Shown: positions 54,801 through 64,000 of the stretch, piece after piece | Numbering within the stretch: position 1 is the stretch's first letter | How the letters are laid out: each line of letters opens with the position of its first letter | DNA from: Astrothelium macrocarpum | Taxonomy: Eukaryota; Ascomycota; Dothideomycetes; Trypetheliales; Trypetheliaceae | Length of the DNA stretch: 64,000 bases | Direction of reading: 5' to 3' | NCBI GenBank assembly: GCA_021030915.1 | Contig: JAGEMR010000060.1 | Location: forward strand, 1-64,000 | Position numbers and translations under genes: made by a program | The notes under the pieces: generated by a model | What the model was told of the DNA's origin: nothing | Database searches by the model: none | The model's input: the letters and a program-made list of their open reading frames with translations, nothing else

Positions 54801-55541
54801 GAAGGGAGTCATCGGCTTCTTGCATACATATGTAGGTAGGGCTAGTGGGGGCCAAAAGAAATGTCGCTTAACTTCCAAGATAATCCTAGCCTGCTCAACT
54901 TGTTCCAGGTAACGTCATGATATTTTCGCAAAACAGAACGATTTGATGATCATAATTAAGGGCTCTTTTATCGCTTCATTAGTTCATTTAGCGATTGGAG
55001 ATAAGGTGACAAGGCAGAGCGGAAAATTACCCCAAATGTATCATCTTTAGTATCCCTTCCACACCCCACAGCGAGCCTGGTGCAAACCATCTCGGCCTAC
55101 CGATCAGACTCTCACATTGGCTTGAACGTTAACATTATCAGCTCAATGGCCAGGAACCATCAAAGGCAGTTACCAAGAAGATACACGAAAGTTGAGCAAA
55201 AGCCACGCAAATCATCGGGCTGACATACTACGTGGAGAACAGAAGCAGCTCACCAGGAGCCACAATTGGAAAATGTAGCAGATGCCCTCTGTTTAAGTGC
55301 GCTAGACATCGGGTATGTCACTACTGGTTGAGAGACGGACATGAGGATTTCACCGCTTCTCTCCACGGACGGTCTCCATAAAATATGTATCGGAACTTTT
55401 TCCTTTGTGATCCGTGACGTTTGTTTCTGCCTTGATGCTCGCAAACAGGGCACCGTTTTAAGTTGTAATCGGCTCTTTCTGAGTCTCTTGACTGATCTCA
55501 GTGGATAGTCAATGGAATCGGCTATTTTTATCGGCTACCTG
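51871..55541. other. About 3.7 kb without a convincing gene
   Basis: This is the largest gene-free stretch outside the AT block, of normal but slightly AT-leaning composition. The frames present are under 85 codons and show no motif. Segments near 54440-54830 have a decayed-coding look, but I could not assign a family. Confidence 0.5.
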
Positions 55542-58500
55542 CTATGAGAAGGCCCATTGTGTCATCCACTGTCGCATCCAATCGTTAGTAACTGGCTTCA
55601 TTTGCGCTAGAGTTGGGCTTGTAGCTACTGCTTTCTCAATTGCAAGGACCACTCCATCCTGATGAGCCTCCACATACTCCAGGTATCTCAACAATCGAAG
55701 CGACGGATAGTTTTGAGTGCTTCCTTGGGTCTCTGTATTGCATTGCATTAAGTTGTCAATCCAGTCCCGAAATGAGCCGAGTTGGCACGGTGTTTGCAAG
55801 CCAGCCTGGATGGAAGGAAGTAGTGACGACCAAGTCGCTGTCTTAGGATTCGTGACGTTATAGACGTGCAGATTGACGTCGGATGACAGGTCATGCAGAA
55901 CGAGCTCACATATGATGACTGCGGCTTTGTTGGCTGGTATCCAGTTGACAGGTGTCAGATTAGATGGAAGCTGCCCAAGCTTTATTGAGGTTGAAATTAG
56001 CGATGGAATCCATTCTGCCGTGTTCCAAGATTTTGGCGGTGTGTCCAAATTTTCGGATCCCTCCGTAGTGTCGTTCACACCACCTGCAACTTGACCCACG
56101 CGCAGGATTGTAATCGGAAGGTTGCATTCGTGTGCTGCATTAGCAAGAATCCGTTCTGCAACGTACTTCGACTGTGCGTATCCCATTGGTATAGGTGCCG
56201 AGTCAGCATAGACAATGTCTTCAGGTATGACCGTCTGTCCTGAATTGGACTGACGATAATTAACGACAGCAGATATAGAAGAGATGAAAAAGAGTCGTGG
56301 TTTTCTGAAACTTTTCGCTGTTATCGAGCAAAGATCTGAGACTGCCCGAATTAGGCCCTCAAAAGAAGCCAGAGCCTGATTGAAACTGACTTTCCAAGCG
56401 CAGAGGATGACCGCGTTGACCTTCTCAAACAAGCAAAGATCCTGCTCCGTGAGCCCCAGGTAAGGCTTTTCAATGTTACAAACCTTGAACCTGGCTTTTT
56501 TCCAGGCTTCTGTGGATCGAAGGGACTGGTACGTCTTTGATTCGGCGGCTGGGTCACGGTTCAAGCAAGTTACCAATGAGACTTGCGGGATCTGGAGTAG
56601 CGTTTTCAGTAAATATTGCCCAACCGATCCCGTCGAGCCTATTAACGCAATGTGTAGAGTGTCATTCCTCAACGGAATGCCACGAAAAGTCGTGCTATAT
56701 TTTTGGATCAAGCCGGGCATTGTGACGCCTTGGTCAATAATTTGGTTATGGTTTGTTTGAGTCCCTTGAAGCTCTTGATAGATTCGGTTTGCCAATCTAA
56801 GCATGGTTGGATTCTCGAATATCAGCAACTTGACGTCAAATGAGCAAGAAATCCTGGTACTGATGTTTCTAGCAATCTCAATTGATTGAAGAGAATCAAG
56901 GCCGTTCAAAAAGAAATCATCATCCTCAGCAACAGTTCTGAGCACTTCGACTTGTTGTACACAACCTTGAACCAGACTGAATATAGCATCTCGCGATACG
57001 TTTAGATTTGAGCCCAAGATTGCCGCTGGGGTTGCATTTAGTGATCCGTCATCACTGTATACTCTCTCTATCAAACCACGCAGCTTTTCTATCGTGGACC
57101 CACGAACAATAGTCCCTTTAGGAGACCGGACGAAGTCACCGGGCCTGACAACCACAACTTTAGAATATACCACACGGCCGTGGCCCTGCGTATTCTGATT
57201 GGCTTTTTCGATCCAAGGCCACACCGATTTAATCAAGCCATCGGGATCCTCATCATGTTTTGCTGCCTCAAGAAGAATCGCAGGTTGAAACTTGCCGTTA
57301 CCGACCGCGAGGGCCCCGGAGACTCTTGGATGGCATGCAATGATAGCCTCTGATGGAACTGGGTTCCATTTCTCTCCATTTGAGAAGATTATAATGTCGT
57401 CTTTGCGTCCAGCTTGAGAGCCAATGATTAGCATTGTAATGATTGCATTTTGATGCTCCTATCTTACCAAATCGCCATAATCCTTTCTTGATAGGGTGAG
57501 GGACGAAAAGATCTCTCGATTTGTACTGATCTTGATATTGCAAAATAGTTCCTCCAATAGCTCGATAGTGGTCAACTTCCGGATCTTTATGAACAACTAA
57601 CTCAAAGGTGCCATCCCCCATGGGGTCCATAGAGGGCTTCCATAACGGATGAAACTCCAAGAATTGCCAGTCATCACTGTTTGGGACGAAACTTGTGACG
57701 TTGCCTGTCTCTGTTGAACCGTCTTTATTCTATCAGTTCATATTCGGCTAGGGTTCATTGAGACATCCTACATATCGTAGATAGCTTTGATTGCTTGATT
57801 AAGAGATCTCCTGTCGACTTTTCCAAAGGGCCCCCACCATAGATGATGTGGTCAATCTTACTGAGCAACTCCAGACCCTGACCTATACGTACAAGGCTCT
57901 CAATAATCGAAGGAGGTGCGTAAAGAACCCTCAAAGAATGTTTTCTCATGATTTCTAATGTCTGCAGGCATCTCAGCAGACTTATACGGAAAGTTGGATA
58001 ACAAATAACAGACCATTTCCGCAGTTGCAGGCCTGTCAGGATATCCCATTACCAGACAAGCAGACCTTCCAAACACAGGATAAACACATTGTGATTGGAA
58101 GCCGGCAAGATGATAACACGGGAAGGGTGAGAAATAGAAACCGTCGCCTTCATAATCGAACAGCGCTGGACCACCTGTCTGCCGACCTTGGATTTGCGGA
58201 AACGGTCGTTCTAGATTAGCAAAAAATTGGTGCGTCTGAGTGATTGGCTTGGGTGCTCCTGAGGCTATGTAAGTTATCTTGTCATCGAACAAAAGAGTTG
58301 TGCTTTCTATCTTATACCCGTGGAGCCTGAGGAATGCAGGACAACAATCGGGTCATCCTTTGCTTCCTCAAATGATTTGAGATATAGAAACGGTGCCTTG
58401 TAGGCTGCAACCAAGTCGTGAAAGGGTGCGACAGCCTCAATTTGAAGCTCGACCTCTTTGTTTGCTTGTTTAATATTCCGTACGAAAGCCTCGAGTTCTG

Positions 58501-58976
58501 TTGCGAAGAAGAGCTTGGCACATTTGGTCTGTTGAAGCAGAGAAATATTCTGGTGGCATGCATTTCTTGGTGAGATGAAAAGAGCCTTGCCATCAGTGAG
58601 CATACAAATCAAGTGGTGACCAGAGGTGCAAGATTCTCCGAACAAGATACCAGGCAGGACCACGGTGGAGAGTATCACACACCTTGTAGCCAGATTTGAT
58701 AGCTGCATAAAAGAATACAGCGTAACGAAGATCGGACAGCCCCACGTATGCAAGAGTCTGGAAATTATTACTCCTCCCGTATTTGTGGGTTATCCAAGCT
58801 GCAAGGGCATCTACAGCATGGAGGACCTGACCAGTCGTGATGTTCTGGAAGCTAACCCCATCACCGTCAATACAGGGGACCGAAGCATATATTCGATCAG
58901 GAACTGTCGTGCCAAGATGATCAAGAACGGCTGGTAGAAGACGGTAACCTTTACGTTTGGGGTCTGGGCAACACAT
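55542..58976 (-). CDS. NRPS-like A-T-R enzyme (carboxylic acid reductase / aminoadipate-reductase type)
   Basis: Six exons: 58976-58683, 58585-58318, 58258-57988, 57929-57772, 57722-57468 and 57412-55542. They are phase-consistent and give 1038 residues. Order: adenylation domain (about 1-500) with core A3 SSGSTGAPKP (reconstructed across intron 2), A5 YGSTETG (across intron 4), A8 GRKDD (across intron 5) and NGEKWNP; carrier domain with the phosphopantetheine Ser589 in FLNGLDSLQSIEIA; reductase domain with NAD(P)-binding GSTGSVG (from 674) and Tyr827-x3-Lys831 (YAQSK). No condensation domain. Such enzymes activate a carboxylic acid, tether it, and release an aldehyde or alcohol. The acceptor of intron 3 is ambiguous by 18 bp. 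It may supply an aldehyde building block or be the cluster's backbone enzyme (inference). Confidence 0.9.
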
Positions 58977-60041
58977 TCTAGGTAACTGGTATCTATAAGT
59001 ATTTCTGACAGACTCATATACTAAACAAACAGACCAGTAGAAACGATCATGACAAAGCGCGATCACAAAGGTGTATATCAAAGCCAGTGATTTAAAGTTC
59101 ACGCGGCTCAGTACAAGAGGAAATCCCTAATATCTTCTGTATCTAGCGTTTTGAAAAAGACTAGCGTCATAAATAGGATATTGATAATAATTCCATGCCG
59201 TAAAATTCCAAAAATTCCAACTAAATGCGGCCCGAAAGCCGTTCACGGGCGCCGCTCATGGGTGCTTTCTGCGGGTGCTTCCGTTGCCACCTTATGCAAG
59301 CTACCCAACGAACTTTCTGTGATCTCATCCTTCAAAACCAGAAGCGAACTACCGAAGTGCAGACGATAACGCAGCGCCTCTTATTACGTGCGGCAGCATG
59401 AACATCATTATACATTATGAAGATCGGGGAAACTTTACCGTGCAGGGATAAGACCATAGAGGCTGCATGAAGCCCAATCTCCCTTTGGGCTCCAAGGCAC
59501 TGACACCTACAGGAAGCACCCTGCAGACGGTTGAACACCCATCACATTCGCCAAAAGTATACCCGAGATCAAATTACTTTTTTTGGGAAAGACCCAGCCA
59601 ACCAGAACCCTTTAGAATTGGTCGCTATCGATCAAAGGCATCTTTTTGTGGGGCTTTCGTGGGTTTTCCACCAACAGTATATCCAAACCTCCCAGTCATA
59701 TCGCGGAGAATGTCGGCTGAGGAGGCAGGTTTCACTCCACTGTACATCAATACTTTTTCTTCCTAAACCTAACTGAACGATATGATTTTTAGTTGTGTTC
59801 ACAAAATGATAACGAAAATCCATCCTGCGAGAAAAGTGAATTTGAACGTATTTTCAAAAAGGTCACAGTAAGCGGCGCCGTGTAAATCGTAACAGTCTTT
59901 GTAGCTTCGTTTCCGCAACATATTGTGGTTTCTCATACCACATAAGGTATCATTCGTCACGCCTCGAATATATCAAAGCAATGAAGGAATGTGAAGTCGG
60001 GAGACCATAGATCTTTGCAGCACCGGAGATCTGGTAGCCCC
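58977..60041. other. Intergenic region upstream of the NRPS-like gene
   Basis: About 1.06 kb with only short non-conserved frames. It holds the promoter of the A-T-R gene and the 3' region of the next MFS gene. No CGGCTCGG octamer was noticed. Confidence 0.55.
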
Positions 60042-61901
60042 TCATATCTTAACATGGAATGCCCGCATAGGATTGTGTCGGCCCATGAAGTCTCGGACTT
60101 TTTTCCCAGTCACGTACATAATTACAGTTAGAGTCGTAATTAATGCACCCTGTAATCCTGCAATCTCGTAGAAAGTATGCGCAACACCACTTCTCTCCAG
60201 CCATAAAGGGACAAATGTACCCGCACCGTAAGCGAGAAAGCTCCTCAACATCACAGCAAACATACCAGCCTCAATGCTTATTTCATGATGGGCGTCGAGC
60301 AGGTAAGAGAATGCCACTGCTTGTCCGTTGACAAGTGCAAAAACAATCATCCCAAACAGAAACGATGCTGCAACCCAGCTGATTTCCCCTTTCTGATCGC
60401 CAGCATACCATCCAAAGAGCGCAAGGGCTAATACTTCAATAATGATAGCCGGAATAATCAGGAATAGCCGAAATTCCGGCTCGTGAATGTTATTGTTACG
60501 TCGCGCAAGCCATTTACAACTACGATCCGCAGCAAAATGGAGAAATGCTTCGGCCATCAGCGCTCCAGGAAAGCCGAAAGTATTAAGATAGCCTAGTTTT
60601 GTGGGCGTGAAAAGGATTGGCGGATTCCCAAAGATTTGAGCAAGAGTCACGTTGATGCCAAGGAACCATGCGAGATAAGTGCCAAGAATCTAGACATTTA
60701 CGCTATTAGCATCGGGTTCAATAAGCAGTGAGAACCTAGACTGATGAGCGCTACTGTGGACTTACGACAAAGGCAAACCAGACAATAGGGTAGAGACCTG
60801 TCACGAAGAAATGGATGATGGCGTCAAGTAAGTTATCCCTGGGATTGATTCGACGGTATGGAAGGAGCTCTTCAAAATAAGATCGTCGCTGCTCGTTGAC
60901 TTCTTGTTCGCTGTTCTCCACAGTCTCCTTGCCTACTTCTCCTAGATTCGAAGCTGTCGTCTCGTTTTGGCCTATAGATTCAATATGTGTTTCAATGGAT
61001 GAGTGTCCTTGCATTCGGCGATTAAAAGTTGTCTCTGGACAGGCAAACGTCAAAAGAACCATAACTGCGATCCAAAAAGCGAGAAGAATCCAGAACTGAG
61101 AACGCCATCCGTATGTGTCAGTCAAATAGCCGCCAAGAACGGGCGAGAGCTGTGTACACCCCAAAGCAATAAAACTGAAGAATGCAACACTACGACCTCT
61201 TTCGTGTACCTGATATTTCGATCCATGGTCAGTCTGAAAACCTTGCCCAGATAAAGTGCAAAAGTTGAAAGAAGCTGACGAACATAATACAAATCACCAA
61301 TTGTTGCAAGCGCAAGAGATTCGAAGGCTCCCGCACCAACGCCATATATAATCCGCGACCCAAGCAGGCTACCGAACGAGGTCGCAGCAGCGTTCCATGC
61401 TGCTCCAGCTAGTCCCAAAGCTCCGGAAGCCAAGTATATCGGTCTTTTGCCTATGACACGAGCAAATATGGCTGATAGAGCGCACCCTACTGCTGTAAAT
61501 AAGGAGGAGTAAGCAGTAAAAGATTCAGTCTGGTTAATCGTAATGTTTAATTCCTTCATGATTGGTATGACTGCTACTGATAGGCATGTTCCTTGGAGGG
61601 TATTAGCTAAGGAATAAGCCGTTCATAATTTATGCCGTAGTTTGATACCTTGAATACCACAGAGACCGCACCCAACAGCAATGCCTAAAACTACCAGATG
61701 CTTCTTCCATCTTGGCCATCGCTGAATCGTGGTCAGTGATGATTGGACGTTCCAACAGTTTGTCCTTACCAAGGGATCATTGGGCGACCCAGACGGCTGA
61801 GGATTGAGGACTACCAGAGCGGTGTCATCATCATGGAGTATATGCACAGTTCCAGGAACTGATCTTTCGGGCGGCCCAGGTTCCAGAACACCCAAGCCCA
61901 T
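60042..61901 (-). CDS. MFS transporter (DHA1-like) with MGLGVLE...VPGT N-terminus
   Basis: Exons 61901-61770, 61721-61658, 61606-61284, 61209-60766 and 60689-60042, phase-consistent, give 536 residues. The start MGLGVLEPGPPERSVPGT, LVVLNPQPSGSPNDPL and RWPRWKKHL match the conserved N-terminus of a large fungal MFS group. ANTLQGTCLSVAVIPIMKEL (across intron 2), IGKRPIYLASG (motif A region), GDLYYVHERGRSVAFF (across intron 3) and PVLGGYLTDTYGWRSQFW (motif C region) follow. The C-terminal half has RRNNNIHEPEFRL in a central loop. The plasma membrane is likely; the substrate is unknown. It is adjacent to and co-directional with the NRPS-like gene. Confidence 0.88.
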
Positions 61902-63662
61902 CCTGTTTTCGTGGTCACAGGACTGCTTTTGTCGCCAAGGCAAGCGTACTTGCAGATAAGAACAAGGACAAGATCTAGAAAAGGGCAAGTCCTAAGATCG
62001 CCCGGAAAGTTACAGTCAGCTGGAAGAAGGCAGACTGGAGTGAGACAGGCTACGTGGGAAGAGTAACGTGGAGGCTCTCGACCAGTGCCGGCAAGTGGGC
62101 TTGAGCTTCCAGTTCGCTGCGCATTGAGATGATCCCATGTTGGCAAACGCTTTCAGCAATGGCCTTCAGTTCTCGGCTCAGCTCGATTCTTTTCATTGGG
62201 GGCGAACGTAAATATCCCTTATTGATCTCGAGTCTTCATTTGATAACTTATTGGTGTCCTGACCCTGTGAGACATTGGCGAATCAGCGCAATAGGACGGT
62301 TATCGTCACGCCATCTCTGCTTCTCTGAGTATATGATAGGTTACCAGGCATGATGTCGCGTGCGGTGAACTCGCCTGTTTTTGGTAGCTTTGTGGCAAGG
62401 GATTTCGGGCGCGCGGGGTTGCTTATTACCGGTCATTCTCAGCAAAGGCTGTTAATTAGTGTCTTCATGGAGCATGAAATATGTCCACAAACGGCTCTTT
62501 TTGGCTGACTAGGGATTCTTCACCTAGTAGCCTTCGCATGCACCAAGCTCAAGCATCGGAAGTCTGTAGTGCGTTTCCAAAGCTATGTTGCTTTTTAAGA
62601 GGCAATATGAAGAGCGATTATACCAGTCAAAAGACCGGATCATGACTCTTGTCGATCAAAACCGTCTTTTTTGGGAGGTCTTGTACGCCTTATGCCAGTG
62701 GATGCTCAAATCTCTGAGATTGGACGCACGGTTTCTGTAGCTCCGGGTACTACTAAATAGGTCGGAGGCGGGAGATTCCGTGCCCAAGACGCAGGGACCC
62801 CTGACCAATACCCCTATTGCGCTAAGGTGGCAGCGGGAGGCATGATCCTTCCCGCTTTACCCCGGAAAAGGCATGCTCCGTCTTTTTAAGCCCCACTGGT
62901 TTTAATACTACCCGTTTACCGTTCGTTGATATCCTTGCCGCCAGCATTCGATTTGAGAACTCGGTTGGCTCGCTAAATGCAACTGATATGTTGAATGCAA
63001 GCCTGGATTGCAGCCACCAACACGGCTATGCTACAATGCGGTCTCACAAGCAGATTGTACTTATGACAGCATCAAACAATGAGACCCTATCTATGACGGC
63101 ACAACCTTGCCATCAGCTATGGAAGGTGTTGCCTACGATCCGTTAGCCGCATCGTATGATGCGGCATGTGTGACAATGCTGGTGAGGAAGAATTGCACAT
63201 TCGGCTAAGCAAGTTATTGGCTGCACTTCGGACCTTTGACATCAGTGTGACCAGGATGAATTTTGCTTCTTCGAGACCGAAACCACCGGAAGTCACAAAG
63301 AAAGATGTCATCTCTGAGGCACTTTCATAGTGAGTCGGCTCTCTTGCCTCAAATTGGTAAACAGTACTGGAAAAAGATGAGGTTTATTCATCACAGTTTA
63401 ATAGCTTTTCATCCGGGAAATGACGAAACGAAACTCTCGTTTGGCTTCAGAATAATAATCGGGTTCAGGTGATCTGTGTGACCATCTCGGGAGTGACGTT
63501 TGTCACTGTGATCCTGGAGGTAAGCTTTGTACCTAGTACTCGCCCTCAGATATCTTCTCATAAATGCTGTCAATCAATTTAGCCTACACACCAATCGATT
63601 TCTATGCCATAATATCAGATGATTTTTGAAAGAACAAATTTCAGAACGTTCTAGCAGTCGCA
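61902..63662. other. Divergent intergenic region between two MFS genes
   Basis: About 1.76 kb. Short frames (for example 63311-63117 - and 63263-63472 +) have no recognisable motif. It contains the promoters of both flanking genes and no other feature I can support. Confidence 0.55.
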
Positions 63663-64000
63663 ATGAAAGATTCGTCACCAAATGACGATTCTTCCGAGAA
63701 GCCCAACGCCTCTGAAGCAAGAACCGAAGAACCTATTATAGATGACTCCAAAAGCTTCGAATCCCCGACTCAGGTACGGCTCACACTTTTGATGGGAGGT
63801 GCATGTCTGGCAGCATTCCTAGTGGGCCTTGATCAAACCATCATCACGACTGCCATACCACAAATTACAGATGACTTTCAGTCTCCAAGTGACGTAGGAT
63901 GGTACGGGAGTGCATACCTACTAAGTTCTTGCGCATTACAACCAATATACGGCCAGTTGTACAAGTGGTTTGATGTTCGTTTCACCTATTTCGCTGCCCT
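63663..64000 (+). CDS. MFS transporter, DHA2 (14-helix) type, 5' part
   Basis: An ATG at 63663 opens a frame that runs off the window end (112 codons seen). An acidic, Ser-rich N-terminal tail of about 40 residues is followed by the first helix and the DHA2 signature region (LVGLDQTIITTAIPQITDDF), then WYGSAYLLSSCALQPIYGQL and KWFDVRFTYFA (motif A region). Such proteins export toxins and drugs and often accompany secondary-metabolite clusters. An intron or break further on cannot be excluded. Confidence 0.88.
   Translation, partial: MKDSSPNDDSSEKPNASEARTEEPIIDDSKSFESPTQVRLTLLMGGACLAAFLVGLDQTIITTAIPQITDDFQSPSDVGWYGSAYLLSSCALQPIYGQLYKWFDVRFTYFAA

Noticed and set aside
1..64000. CRISPR arrays, operons and ribosome-binding sites
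   Set aside because: None seen and not expected; introns and gene families show a fungal nuclear genome.

Overview
This window comes from a filamentous ascomycete (Pezizomycotina). Genes carry short GT-AG introns of about 45-130 bp. The gene families are typical of the group: Zn2Cys6 regulators, AflR-type regulators, MFS pumps, an NRPS-like A-T-R reductase and a fungal rhodopsin-domain protein. The first 9.4 kb is an extremely AT-rich block with the look of repeat-induced point mutation (RIP), in which only transposon relics can be read. All gene models below were assembled by hand from reading frames plus splice sites; exon phases were checked by arithmetic and agree.

Layout. 1-9416: RIP-degraded repeats. 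These are a truncated pogo/Fot1-type transposon (1-631), a complete pogo/Fot1-type element with perfect 52-bp terminal inverted repeats and TA duplications (1080-2952), a small GC island (6143-6260), a decayed inverted repeat of about 2 kb (6262-8335), and a solitary copy of its central motif exactly at the edge of the AT-rich block (9331-9416). 9.4-15.2 kb: an RNase T1-like gene with a stop at codon 2, a secreted cysteine-rich repeat protein, and about 3 kb with no convincing gene. 15.2-27.1 kb: an MFS transporter, a cytochrome P450 and three AflR-type regulators in the same orientation. One of the three lacks a zinc finger, and one has its zinc finger split over three small exons.

27.6-44.3 kb is the probable core of a secondary-metabolite cluster: an O-methyltransferase/AflS-like protein, a short-chain dehydrogenase, a small four-helix membrane protein, an MFS transporter, two related phytanoyl-CoA-type Fe(II)/2-oxoglutarate dioxygenases flanking a CocE-type hydrolase, an FAD monooxygenase, and a Zn2Cys6/fungal_trans regulator. 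Four promoter regions of this core share the octamer CGGCTCGG, often in tandem or palindromic form, 130-380 bp from the start codons. This suggests one regulator for the group.

44.9-64 kb: an HD-domain phosphohydrolase, a rhodopsin-domain membrane protein, a GMC oxidoreductase, an A-T-R NRPS-like carboxylic acid reductase, a third MFS transporter and the 5' end of a 14-helix (DHA2) MFS transporter. No PKS, terpene cyclase or full NRPS is visible, so the backbone enzyme is either the A-T-R protein or lies outside the window. The product cannot be named from the sequence.
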